Part shown: positions 48,747 through 56,862 of the stretch, one piece after another
Layout: each line of letters starts with the position of its first letter
Position numbering within the stretch: position 1 is the first letter of the stretch
Assembly: GCA_020847545.1 (NCBI GenBank)
Contig: JADLBV010000028.1
Span: 1-59,393, forward strand
From: Phycisphaerales bacterium
GTDB taxonomy: Bacteria; Planctomycetota; Phycisphaerae; Tepidisphaerales; Tepidisphaeraceae
DNA length: 59,393 nt
Direction of reading: 5' to 3'
Notes under the pieces: model-generated
Database searches by the model: none
What the model saw: the letters and a program-made list of their open reading frames with translations, nothing else
Told to the model about the DNA's origin: nothing
Position numbers and translations under genes: made by a program

Positions 48747-49478
48747 TCAGGCGTTGGCGTACATCATGTTGCGCATGGCGATCCAGTAGGTCCAAAAGAG
48801 ATAACCGGCCGACAGGATGATCTCGCCGCAAAGCAGATAAAGATAAACCGTTGCCGAATCGGCGCCGAAATATCCTTTGTGCAGCGTCCATTGATACCCC
48901 AGCACGGTTGTCGTCGCCAACAGGCCGGGGGGAAGATAATGGATGGTGTGAAAGTTCATTCCGCGCCGGACGACATTCAGCGGCAGACGAAGGCCGCGAT
49001 AGGCCGCCTCCCAGGAGGACAATCGGGCCGCCAGTGATGTGACGCCGACCAGAAATCCATCGGTCAGGATCACCAGAATCAACCAGGAGAGGATCAGGGG
49101 AAAACGGGTGCCGGTCAATTTCAAAAACCAGTCGAGATGAAACGCGGCGGCCGTCGCGAAGAGCATCGATGCGATCCAGAAATAAATCCGGCCAAACAAT
49201 CGCTCGCGCGGGGTGGATAACCGGGTGGCCAAGGTCCGATAAAATCGACTTGGACGGAACAATACCGCGGTTGAGGTGAGAAAAAATCGTCCCATCCGGC
49301 CGCCGAGTGGTTCGGTTTGTTCCCATGTTGCTCGGTGACGCAATTGGGGCAAACTGTCGGCCACCGGCCGACCACATTCGGGGCAATTGCCATCGGGCGG
49401 CAATCCGGTGAGGTTATAGCCGCAATTTTCGCACAATAAGGCGTTGTCGGCGGGAATGTCGGCAGCCGCGCGGGTCAT
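48747..49478 (-). CDS. Zinc-ribbon membrane protein
   Basis: A 243-residue protein. An N-terminal zinc ribbon (CENCGYNLTGLPPDGNCPEC) precedes five or six membrane helices (IYFWIASMLFATAAAFHLDW; LSWLILVILTDGFLVGVTSL; LYLLCGEIILSAGYLFWTYW). Ribbons of this short CxxCGYxLxGL type are characteristic of planctomycete membrane proteins. Function is unknown. It is first in an operon with TVP38-like, HDAC-like and sigma-like genes. Confidence 0.65.
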   Translation of the reverse strand: MTRAAADIPADNALLCENCGYNLTGLPPDGNCPECGRPVADSLPQLRHRATWEQTEPLGGRMGRFFLTSTAVLFRPSRFYRTLATRLSTPRERLFGRIYFWIASMLFATAAAFHLDWFLKLTGTRFPLILSWLILVILTDGFLVGVTSLAARLSSWEAAYRGLRLPLNVVRRGMNFHTIHYLPPGLLATTTVLGYQWTLHKGYFGADSATVYLYLLCGEIILSAGYLFWTYWIAMRNMMYANA

Positions 49479-49502
49479 GGCAATATGGTATACTTGCAGG
49501 AG

Positions 49503-50123
49503 ATGAGAATCGAAATGGGGATATTCGTCCGAAGCTTGGCCCGCACCATCTGCATGGTCGGGCTGATGCTTGCGATCGGATGTGAGCGCAAACCCGCGCC
49601 GCCGGGTGATTCACAATCGACGCCGGCCACACAGCCATCAACGCAACCCGCCACCGGCCCATCGACAGTGCCTTCGACGGAGCCGACGGCGTCATTGATG
49701 GTGATCGATCAGCGGATCGTATCCTTTCCACCCGCAAAGTTGCGTGTGCGGCAAAAACGGGCAGGTGATCCGGTGGTGGCGGTGTTGTTCAGCGACGATC
49801 CGAAAGCCGCCATCGACGACAATTACACCGGCAACAGTTATTACCTGGAAATGACATTGGACATCGCCAACCCCGGCGATCTGGCGCAGGGGGTCTGGAC
49901 GTACAAATCGCCCACCAGCGAGCGGGCCAATTCAACCAACGGTATTTTTCTGGATGGAACCCATGTCCAGCTTCAGCCGTTGGAGGTGCGCGTTGAATTT
50001 GAACAGCGCGGCAATGAGATCGGCGTGATGTTGCAGGGCCATTTCCTGCAATTTGACGCCAACGACCCCAACATCGGCCGGATGGTTCAGGTGTCGGCCA
50101 ATTTGACCGCGAAGCTGCCGTAG
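49503..50123 (+). CDS. Lipoprotein with TQP-rich linker
   Basis: A 206-residue lipoprotein. The signal peptide ends MVGLMLAIGC with the acylated C at about residue 22. A long STQPATGP-type linker follows, then a domain rich in beta strands (VVAVLFSDDPKAAIDDNYTG, YYLEMTLDIANPGDLAQGVW). The start is uncertain between ATG 49503 and ATG 49515. It is divergent from the zinc-ribbon gene; a TATACT (49489-49494) sits in the gap. Confidence 0.6.
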   Translation: MRIEMGIFVRSLARTICMVGLMLAIGCERKPAPPGDSQSTPATQPSTQPATGPSTVPSTEPTASLMVIDQRIVSFPPAKLRVRQKRAGDPVVAVLFSDDPKAAIDDNYTGNSYYLEMTLDIANPGDLAQGVWTYKSPTSERANSTNGIFLDGTHVQLQPLEVRVEFEQRGNEIGVMLQGHFLQFDANDPNIGRMVQVSANLTAKLP

Positions 50124-50152
50124 GGCTGGATTCATCCCGCCGTCTTGAATTT

Positions 50153-51424
50153 TCAACCCAACAACTTCTTCAAATCAAACTTCGGATCCTTGATCGATTC
50201 CTCATTCCCATTGATCGGCAATCGCCGTTTGACCAACTCCTGCAACAACTCATCCTCACCCGCATGCGCGATGGCCGCGACCTGCGCGATTCGACCGTCG
50301 GCCGCGACGCCAATCTCTACAAAATCAGGCGATTCAACGTTGGGCGTTCCACGCAAAAGCCTTCGATCCACCGCGCGCGCCTCCCCCCAGACCGAAATCG
50401 ACAGCGAAAACACATCACTGAAAAAATACCCCGTGCCATCGTACGCATCGTTCTGTCCGGCCATGTTTCGCCCCGCCAGCCGGCCGGTGGTGATGGCGTT
50501 GTCCCAGTGGTCCATCGTGCGGTGTTTGCCGAATCGCGGGTCAAAGATCGCGGCGCAATCGCCGGCCGCGAAAATGCCGGGGACATTGGTTTGCGCGTGT
50601 TCATCGACCAGGATCGCGTTTTCGGCTCGCACGGGAGTGCCGCGCAGCAGATCGCGGTTGAGTCGCATCCCCACCGCCGCGATGACAAGATCGCATTCGA
50701 GCGCCGGGCCATTGGGCAGCACCACCCGCTGAACGCGCCCATCCCCTTCCAAGGCGCTGGGACGACTGCCACAGACCAGACCAACGCCGTGTTGTTCAAG
50801 ATAGCGTGATAAAAATTGAGAGGTCGATTCGCCGGCGAAGCGATTCCACAACGGATGTCCATGCACCAGTTGCACCGCCAACCCGCGCTGGGTCAGCGTG
50901 GCGGCCAGTTCCACGCCAAGAAATCCGCCGCCGATGACCACCGCCTTGCCGCGGCCGCGCTCGTGGCGTTGTCCTTCGCGCAGGGCCTTGTCCACCGCGT
51001 AACTGAGCCGTTGGGTGTCATCCACGGTGCGAACATAAAAAACATTGGGCAGTTCAGCGCCCGGTATCGTCATGTGCAGCGCCGATCCACCGGTGGCGAT
51101 CAAAAGACGGTCAAAGGAGATTTCCTGTCCATCATCCAGCGTGGCGGCGCGGCGTTCGGTGTCCAATTGTGACACACGCCGGCCGGTGCGCAGTTCCACC
51201 TTGTGTTCGTCAAACCAAGGCAGGGGCAGCGTGAACAATTCCTCGCGACGTTTTTCGCCGCGCAAAAATTCCTTGCTCAATGGAGGGCGGTGATAAGGAC
51301 GAATCGATTCCTGCGCCACCAGCAGCATGGAACCGGCTTGGTCGAGTTCGCGAATCGCCTCGGCGGCCGAACTGCTCGCCAGCCCGCCGCCCACAAGAAG
51401 ATATTTGACGTGTTGTTTGTTCAT
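50153..51424 (-). CDS. FAD-dependent pyridine nucleotide-disulfide family oxidoreductase
   Basis: A 423-residue flavoprotein resembling AIFM3/rubredoxin-reductase-type NAD(P)H oxidoreductases. FAD: KYLLVGGGLASSSAAEAIRE. NAD(P): AVVIGGGFLGVELAATLTQRG. FAD site 2: VPGIFAAGDCAAIFDPRFGK. RPYHRPPLSKEFL is a family motif. It lacks the redox-active disulfide. The C-terminal domain (GTGYFFSDVFSLSISVWGEA) is normal. It could deliver electrons to a Rieske or ferredoxin protein; none is adjacent. It is divergent from the GT39 gene. Confidence 0.85.
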   Translation of the reverse strand: MNKQHVKYLLVGGGLASSSAAEAIRELDQAGSMLLVAQESIRPYHRPPLSKEFLRGEKRREELFTLPLPWFDEHKVELRTGRRVSQLDTERRAATLDDGQEISFDRLLIATGGSALHMTIPGAELPNVFYVRTVDDTQRLSYAVDKALREGQRHERGRGKAVVIGGGFLGVELAATLTQRGLAVQLVHGHPLWNRFAGESTSQFLSRYLEQHGVGLVCGSRPSALEGDGRVQRVVLPNGPALECDLVIAAVGMRLNRDLLRGTPVRAENAILVDEHAQTNVPGIFAAGDCAAIFDPRFGKHRTMDHWDNAITTGRLAGRNMAGQNDAYDGTGYFFSDVFSLSISVWGEARAVDRRLLRGTPNVESPDFVEIGVAADGRIAQVAAIAHAGEDELLQELVKRRLPINGNEESIKDPKFDLKKLLG

Positions 51425-51534
51425 ATCATTTATATCGCCATTGAATCATAGGCGCTTCAAACCTCCCAGGTGAAGGAAATGCAATTATCGGACCACTATT
51501 CGTTCCATCTGGTATGGACCGTTAAACTGATTCC

Positions 51535-53133
51535 ATGTCGCAGCGTGCCAATAAGCATGAATTCGTAAAATTGCCGCTTGTGGCGTTGATTTTGGCATTG
51601 GGCGCGGGTTTGGTGTTGCGCTGGTGGATGTTGGGATCGCAGAGCCTTTGGTTTGATGAGGGGTATACCGCGTGGGTTTCAAAGCGCTCTGTTGCGCAAA
51701 TTGTGCGTGTGTTGCGCAACGATGTGGGTGGACCGTTGTATTACGGGTTAATGCATTTCTGGCAGGGCATTGCCGGTAATTCGGAATGGGGGATGCGGTC
51801 ACTGTCCGCATTCTGTTCTTCCATCGCGTTATTGGTGTTTGTCGATCTCGCCCGGCGGGTGTTGCATCGACCCTGGGCGGTCGCGATGGCGACGGGATTG
51901 TTCGCGTTGTCGGCGATACAGGTTCAATATGCTCAGGAAGCCCGATATTACGGGGTATTATCGCTGTTGTCGGTGGTGGCGCTCGATTGCATCGCCATCA
52001 GCGCGGCCAATCGCCGGCCTTTTGCATTGATCGGCCTGGCGTTGTGCCTGTCGGCGTCGATGTACACACACAATGTCATGTTGTTGTATTGGGTGGGATT
52101 GAACGGGGCGTGGATTTTCTGGCCCGGCAGACCATTCAGGCAGCGCATCGTCGAAATTCTGCTGGTCAATGTGGCCGTGGCGTTGTTGTACGTTCCTTGG
52201 ATTCCCATCCTGCTGGCTCAGGTGCATTGGGCGCACGGCCGGTTCTGGCAATCCGCGCCAACGACTTTGGATGGTTGGTATGCGTTGGCGGTGTTGCTGG
52301 GGATCAAGCCCTATCTTTTGACTGGATTAGTAGGAAATCTCCATTTCGCAAATGCGGCGAATTTGAGTCGACTGGCGGCGTTGTTGTTGGCGGCCGCGTT
52401 GATCATCGGCCTATGGCATCGCCAATCGCGTCGGATTTGGATGTCGCTGGTTTGTGCGGGATTGTTGCCGGTGGTGATCGGTTTTGTGCAAAGCCACATC
52501 AGCCAGCCGATTTTCATGGATCGAATTTTTATCGCATCGTGCGCTCCGTTGGCGCTGCTGATGGCTTTGTCGATGTGCCAAATCGGTCGGGCAAGGCTCT
52601 TTGTCGTGCCAAGTGCTTTGTTGATTGTGGGGGCGGGATTGTCGGCGATTTTATTTTTGTCGCGATTTGAAAAGGAGGACTGGCGTGGGGCATACGACAT
52701 TTTGTCGCAGGATCGGTCATCTTCACGGCTGATCGTTTTTGTCGCCAATGAAGGGCAATTGCCGTTTGATTATTATCGAGAGAGGGGTGGGGATGTTTTA
52801 GTTGCCGATGAGACGGGTTTGCCACAAGGGTTTTTTGACATCGATCCACCACAGACGGTTCAACGGGTGATGGATGAAGGGGATTTGTTGCGATTGAAGC
52901 AGGCGATGGAGGGAGGGCGTTATCGCCGCATTGATCTGGTGCGTTCGCACGACTGGTTTGCCGATCCGAAAAACCTGGCCATCGCAGCGCTGCACGAGCG
53001 ATGGCGATGGATCGGCCAAGTGACGTTGCGCGACATCCGGATCGACCGTTATGTTTCCCCCGATTCAGTGCGGCAATCGCAGGTTACCGCAGGCCCATCG
53101 CTCCAACCGCCAGCAGCACCGCCGCCGCGATGA
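51535..53133 (+). CDS. Glycosyltransferase family 39-type membrane protein
   Basis: A 532-residue polytopic protein. The first loop SLWFDEGYTAWVSKRSVAQI has the catalytic D of DEGYT, matching GT39/PMT-like families. LYYGLMHFWQGIAGNSEWGM is the second conserved block. About ten further membrane spans and a C-terminal soluble domain follow. It should transfer a sugar from a lipid-phosphate donor to a lipid or protein in the periplasm. It is not linked to the 15-17 kb glycosyltransferases, so it forms a separate locus. Confidence 0.8.
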   Translation: MSQRANKHEFVKLPLVALILALGAGLVLRWWMLGSQSLWFDEGYTAWVSKRSVAQIVRVLRNDVGGPLYYGLMHFWQGIAGNSEWGMRSLSAFCSSIALLVFVDLARRVLHRPWAVAMATGLFALSAIQVQYAQEARYYGVLSLLSVVALDCIAISAANRRPFALIGLALCLSASMYTHNVMLLYWVGLNGAWIFWPGRPFRQRIVEILLVNVAVALLYVPWIPILLAQVHWAHGRFWQSAPTTLDGWYALAVLLGIKPYLLTGLVGNLHFANAANLSRLAALLLAAALIIGLWHRQSRRIWMSLVCAGLLPVVIGFVQSHISQPIFMDRIFIASCAPLALLMALSMCQIGRARLFVVPSALLIVGAGLSAILFLSRFEKEDWRGAYDILSQDRSSSRLIVFVANEGQLPFDYYRERGGDVLVADETGLPQGFFDIDPPQTVQRVMDEGDLLRLKQAMEGGRYRRIDLVRSHDWFADPKNLAIAALHERWRWIGQVTLRDIRIDRYVSPDSVRQSQVTAGPSLQPPAAPPPR

Positions 53134-53185
53134 AGACACCCACTTCGGCCACCTGCGAGAAAACCCAAAAGGTGCGGGAAAGCAT
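53084..53185 (-). CDS. 33-residue single-span membrane peptide
   Basis: The peptide MLSRTFWVFSQVAEVGVFIA continues to AAAVLLAVGAMGLR and forms a single membrane helix. GGAGG stands seven bases upstream of the ATG, a very good ribosome binding site. Its 3' end overlaps the last 50 bases of the oppositely directed GT39 gene. No family known to me. Confidence 0.5.
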   Translation of the reverse strand: MLSRTFWVFSQVAEVGVFIAAAVLLAVGAMGLR

Positions 53186-53468
53186 TTTGCATCCTCCGGT
53201 AAAACCGTGACACTCGCCGCCGGCCGCAACCGCGGCGTTTGGCCTCTCCTTCCCAGCATCGACGAAACGAATCATGTCTCTGTGCGGATTTTCCAATACA
53301 TCGCGCCGAATCGGAAATAAATTTTCCGATCACGCCAATTTGTATTGAATATGCCACCATCGATACATAACGGCGGTGGTTATGGGACGTACGACGTGCG
53401 CGGGGGAAATGTTTATGGGACGTGAAATATTTTGACGAACCGGGATCATTCGGTTCAGATGTCCCGCC
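53186..53468. promoter_or_regulatory. Control region upstream of the BglII-like endonuclease gene
   Basis: The exact direct repeat TTATGGGACGT occurs at 53380-53390 and 53413-53423, 33 bases apart (about three helical turns). Further on, GAACCG (53437-53442) faces CGGTTC (53451-53456) across GGATCATT. These are candidate operator elements for the endonuclease gene that starts at 53469. The AT-rich stretch 53318-53352 could hold the promoter. No other gene is visible here beyond the small membrane peptide. Confidence 0.4.
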
Positions 53469-54059
53469 ATGGGGCTGCATCAGATACCCAAAGACCTCGC
53501 AAGACGATACCGATTTGAGGAATGGAACCATGCCGCCGCAATCCTGGCGGGTGATTTTCCTGAACAATGGGTCGATCTTCTGGGTTGCCTGAAGGCGTTT
53601 CGTCTTCGCAGGAGCGCCATCATCATTGGAGGGGGCGGACGTTCACAAATCCCTCAACAACTTGATGGATACCTGTCAAAACGCGGTTGGGCAGAGCATC
53701 AGTTTGACATCGGGATCCGTGTTGACGGTCGCGAGATTGATGTGCCGACGCACAAGATCGACAATTTCAAAGGGGGTGTCGGCGTTGAGGTGGAATGGAA
53801 CAACAAGACAGAATTTTATGACCGCGATCTGAATAACTTTCGTTTGCTTCACCAGTTACAGGTGATGTCTGTCGGTGTCATTATCACTCGCGTATCAGGG
53901 TTACAGGTGTTGTTCGATGAGTTGGGCATCGGCCATAAGTATGGCAATTCGACAACGCATTTGGACAAATTGCTGCCGAAGGTCAACGGCGGTGGGGCGG
54001 GAGGATGTCCGGTACTGGCGATCGGAATCGAAAGAGCCTGTTATGATGCGAACATGTAG
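53469..54059 (+). CDS. Type II restriction endonuclease, BglII/BstYI-like
   Basis: A 196-residue protein. The family block HKIDNFKGGVGVEVEWNNKT followed by EFYDRDLNNFRLL matches BglII-type enzymes (consensus VEWNNKDPxFDRDLxNF). D98, E107 and E109 are spaced as D84, E93 and Q95 in BglII, so the metal site looks intact, with E replacing Q at the third position as in BamHI. Specificity should be close to RGATCY, but this is inference. It has no C-protein gene beside it. The 3' end overlaps the convergent methyltransferase by 19 bases. The gene is small and AT-richer than neighbours, which suggests recent transfer. Confidence 0.8.
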   Translation: MGLHQIPKDLARRYRFEEWNHAAAILAGDFPEQWVDLLGCLKAFRLRRSAIIIGGGGRSQIPQQLDGYLSKRGWAEHQFDIGIRVDGREIDVPTHKIDNFKGGVGVEVEWNNKTEFYDRDLNNFRLLHQLQVMSVGVIITRVSGLQVLFDELGIGHKYGNSTTHLDKLLPKVNGGGAGGCPVLAIGIERACYDANM

Positions 54060-54688
54060 GCGCTGGATTCGTCGCTGTCGTACATTGGGTGAACATCGCG
54101 TTTTTCCGCGTAGCTGTCCAACTCCATGCCCCACTGTTCCCATCCCTTGATGCGTTCGCGGGCAAACAGTTCAAGGAACGGGCCGGGGCTGCATCGTTCG
54201 ATCAAGCCATAGACGGCGGACGGCTTGCGCGAATGTTCGCGCTTGCGCGTGGCGATGATGTTGACCTGCGTGCGGCCGGGCTGGAGCGTGCGCATCTTTC
54301 CGCGTGTGCCGAACAACAACAGCTCCGTGACGTTGCGGAAATAGAACCCGACGCCGCGACCATCAGGCCCACCGTCCTTGCGAACCTTGTACCAGACAAT
54401 ATTCCCCTTGTATTGGAAGCCCCATGCGTCCATGACGAGCAAGCCCCACGGCAACAGCGCGTTTGGAACCCATAGATACAGATGGGCGGGATTTGTCGAG
54501 TGCGAGGCAACAGGCATCGCGCAGATATCCTCGATGCTCATCGTTTCGTATCGGCGCAATCGAACGTGTTCGGGAGCAACCTTGCCCGTGCGGTTTTGAA
54601 ACCGCCAAGGCGGATCGGCAAGAATCGTGGAAAACCGGCCTGTTAACCCCGGCAGGCCTTCGGTCGGCTTTTGCATGTGTGTAACCAT
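54041..54688 (-). CDS. MT-A70-type N6-adenine DNA methyltransferase
   Basis: A 215-residue methyltransferase. The catalytic DPPW is residues 25-28 (ILADPPWRFQN), the S-adenosylmethionine region lies towards the C terminus (GPFLELFARERIKGWEQWGM), and LYLWVPNALLPWGLLVMDAW is the family core. These MT-A70 (IME4-like) enzymes methylate adenine N6. M.BglII is, as I recall, an N4-cytosine enzyme, so pairing with an adenine methylase would be an unusual solo or swapped combination. ATG 54688 is preferred; an upstream ATG at 54730 adds 14 residues. The last 19 bases are shared with the endonuclease. Confidence 0.85.
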   Translation of the reverse strand: MVTHMQKPTEGLPGLTGRFSTILADPPWRFQNRTGKVAPEHVRLRRYETMSIEDICAMPVASHSTNPAHLYLWVPNALLPWGLLVMDAWGFQYKGNIVWYKVRKDGGPDGRGVGFYFRNVTELLLFGTRGKMRTLQPGRTQVNIIATRKREHSRKPSAVYGLIERCSPGPFLELFARERIKGWEQWGMELDSYAEKRDVHPMYDSDESSAYMFAS

Positions 54689-54738
54689 ACTCGAATCGCT
54701 TAACAGAATCCAAAATAGTCTACCATCCATGATTCAAA

Positions 54739-55908
54739 TTACTTGCCGCCGAAGAGCAGCAGGACCACGTCGATGATGAAGAGCAGTACGATCATGACTT
54801 CCAGCAGGAGCATCCAGCGGTTGGTCTGGTCGTGGCGCAGGATTTGATAGAGGTCGTCGAGGGTTTTGAGTTTTTCGTCGATGGTGCGGTGCCAGTCGGA
54901 AAGATGGAATCGTTGTGATAGGCCCTGGTAGATGCGGGCCAGGTGCCAGTCGCCGAAGAATTTGGTGATGTTGGAGAGTTCATCGCTCAGTCGGGCGAAG
55001 TCGATGCGGATTTCCTGCAGTTCGCGTTGCACGCGGTTGTTTTGCCGGCCGCGCAGTCGGCCACCGCCACCGCCGATGTCGCGATAGGAGCGGTCCACGG
55101 CGTTGTCCAAAATGCGGTCATAGGCTTCCAGTTCGGCCAGTTGGAGATTGGCCAGTTCCATGATGTGCAGCACTTCGTCAAAATAGCGCGGCTCATCGAT
55201 GATCAACGCCGCATCCCAATCGACCACCACCAAATCCTGCTCGTAATAGCTGTAATATTTGGAGGTGGATTCATCGGCCTCCTGATCGGAGAGTTGCCGT
55301 GGGCGGGTTTCTTCGGTCAACAGGGCCGCCACCGACTGGCGGTGGTCGCCAAGCCATTGCTCGGCGCTGATTGGTTCGCCGGCTGCATCCCGCATGGGGG
55401 AATGGACGCAGAATACCGTGTACGCCTCCTCATCGGACAACTGCGGCATCGGGCGAATGAATTGCGGCTGCAATTCACGGCGAGCATCCTCGGCCAGTTG
55501 CCGAACCTCATCGTATAGATAAGTCCCATCATTGAATTGCAGGTCGTGGTATGGGACCAGGTCCTCCAGCTTGTCCACTTCAAAAGGCACGCGCACGGTG
55601 ATGCTGATCGCGCCGACCGGCAGGAGTTTGATCGTCCGCTGCAAGCGTAACGGCCCGCGCGGGCCGATTCGTTCCAGAGGAGGGAGCCGCACCATGTTCG
55701 GGCGATAGAAAAAAAGTTGGCGGGGGCTGCGTTTGGAGGCATCGACCACAAATTGAGCCACCGGCTGGCCGAGCAGTTCCCGCAGAGGCCGCTGGATCAA
55801 TTCGTAGGCGACATCAAAGGCGTAAATGTAAACAACTTCCCCCACATACCGCATCGTCCTGGGATTGGCGGATGAACCGACGGCCCGAATGGGGAGTGCC
55901 TGTGTCAT
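54739..55908 (-). CDS. RMD1/DUF155-like membrane protein
   Basis: A 389-residue protein. The C-terminal half follows the DUF155 plan: FDEVLHIMELANLQLAELEA, ELQEIRIDFARLSDELSNIT, WHLARIYQGLSQRFHLSDWH, LKTLDDLYQILRHDQTNRWM and a membrane segment LLLEVMIVLLFIIDVVLLLFG. In yeast RMD1-like proteins act at mitochondria in meiosis; the bacterial role is unknown. The N-terminal 250 residues are less conserved. It lies 51 bases upstream-side of the methyltransferase gene on the same strand, so it may be host or defence-associated. Confidence 0.6.
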   Translation of the reverse strand: MTQALPIRAVGSSANPRTMRYVGEVVYIYAFDVAYELIQRPLRELLGQPVAQFVVDASKRSPRQLFFYRPNMVRLPPLERIGPRGPLRLQRTIKLLPVGAISITVRVPFEVDKLEDLVPYHDLQFNDGTYLYDEVRQLAEDARRELQPQFIRPMPQLSDEEAYTVFCVHSPMRDAAGEPISAEQWLGDHRQSVAALLTEETRPRQLSDQEADESTSKYYSYYEQDLVVVDWDAALIIDEPRYFDEVLHIMELANLQLAELEAYDRILDNAVDRSYRDIGGGGGRLRGRQNNRVQRELQEIRIDFARLSDELSNITKFFGDWHLARIYQGLSQRFHLSDWHRTIDEKLKTLDDLYQILRHDQTNRWMLLLEVMIVLLFIIDVVLLLFGGK

Positions 55909-56010
55909 CTACCTTATTGTAGGCGATGTCCGATGATGGGGAGACGGATAAAACGGATTGTCGTAAACCTATTTATAGAAACAACTTACGATGGGCGGGA
56001 GAGTCTGATT

Positions 56011-56829
56011 TTATGGCTGTGTGGTGGGGGCGGTGGTGGGTGTGGCGGCCTGGGCCGTGGTGGGTTGGGTGGCTGGTTGGGAGGAAGGTTTGGCCAGCAG
56101 GATGGGATTTTGTAACTGGGCGAGGATGGTCAGGCGAACGCTGGCCTGCGTTTTCAAGGCGGTGGGGACATCAGGATCGTTGGCGATGGTATCGTAATAG
56201 GTGCGGGCCTTGGTCCAATCCTTGTTGTTTTCGGCGATGGCGGCCAGTCCAAATCGTGCGGCGATGGCGGCGATCCGCTGTTCACCATAATGGCTTAGCA
56301 CCTGTTGATACGACTTTTCGGCCAAATCCAGCGCCTTGGCCGGTTCGGGTTCGAGATTTAATGATGGGCGGGTGGTGGCGGCGGGGACGGGGGGGAGTGT
56401 CGCCACCAGCCAGTTCAGATCCCCCTGTGCCACCAATGCGGCGGCCATGATTTGCGTATCGCCGGTCTGGCCAAGGGCGACACTCAGTCCATTACGGGCT
56501 TCTTCGGTCAATTGCTGGCGGATGCGGGCCAGGACATCCCCTTCGGGGGTCAGGTATTGGAAGGTGTTGAAAGAGCGCAATTCGGAGAGGGCGTACTGGG
56601 CGGAGGCGAGGCCTTCGTGAGCCGCCTGCGCGGCCGCCCGGCGGGCGTGAAGACGGTTGAGGATGATCACCACCACCAGCACCACCAGAATGACACCCAG
56701 AAGAATGCGCGTGCCATATCGGCGGGCCATGTCGGGCAGATGTTCCAGCCCGCGGGCCATGTCGTTGGTTTTCAGCTCGTGCCGCCGCTCGGATTTCATA
56801 AGATGGGGCATCGTAATGGGGGGTTCCAT
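56011..56829 (-). CDS. Membrane-anchored TPR-like protein
   Basis: A 272-residue protein: an N-terminal membrane span (TRILLGVILVVLVVVIILNR) followed by a helical region with TPR-like pairs (AAQAAHEGLASAQYALSELR; ALDLAEKSYQQVLSHYGEQR; IAENNKDWTKARTYYDTIAN) and a QPATQPTTAQA-type C-terminal linker. It resembles YfgM/BamB-type assembly partners or tetratricopeptide scaffolds. Start ATG 56829 is chosen; MKSERR at 56799 is the alternative. Divergent from the rluD-like gene, 33 bases apart. Confidence 0.6.
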   Translation of the reverse strand: MEPPITMPHLMKSERRHELKTNDMARGLEHLPDMARRYGTRILLGVILVVLVVVIILNRLHARRAAAQAAHEGLASAQYALSELRSFNTFQYLTPEGDVLARIRQQLTEEARNGLSVALGQTGDTQIMAAALVAQGDLNWLVATLPPVPAATTRPSLNLEPEPAKALDLAEKSYQQVLSHYGEQRIAAIAARFGLAAIAENNKDWTKARTYYDTIANDPDVPTALKTQASVRLTILAQLQNPILLAKPSSQPATQPTTAQAATPTTAPTTQP

Positions 56830-56862
56830 GCAAAGCAATCTCAGTGCGTATAAGATATTGGC

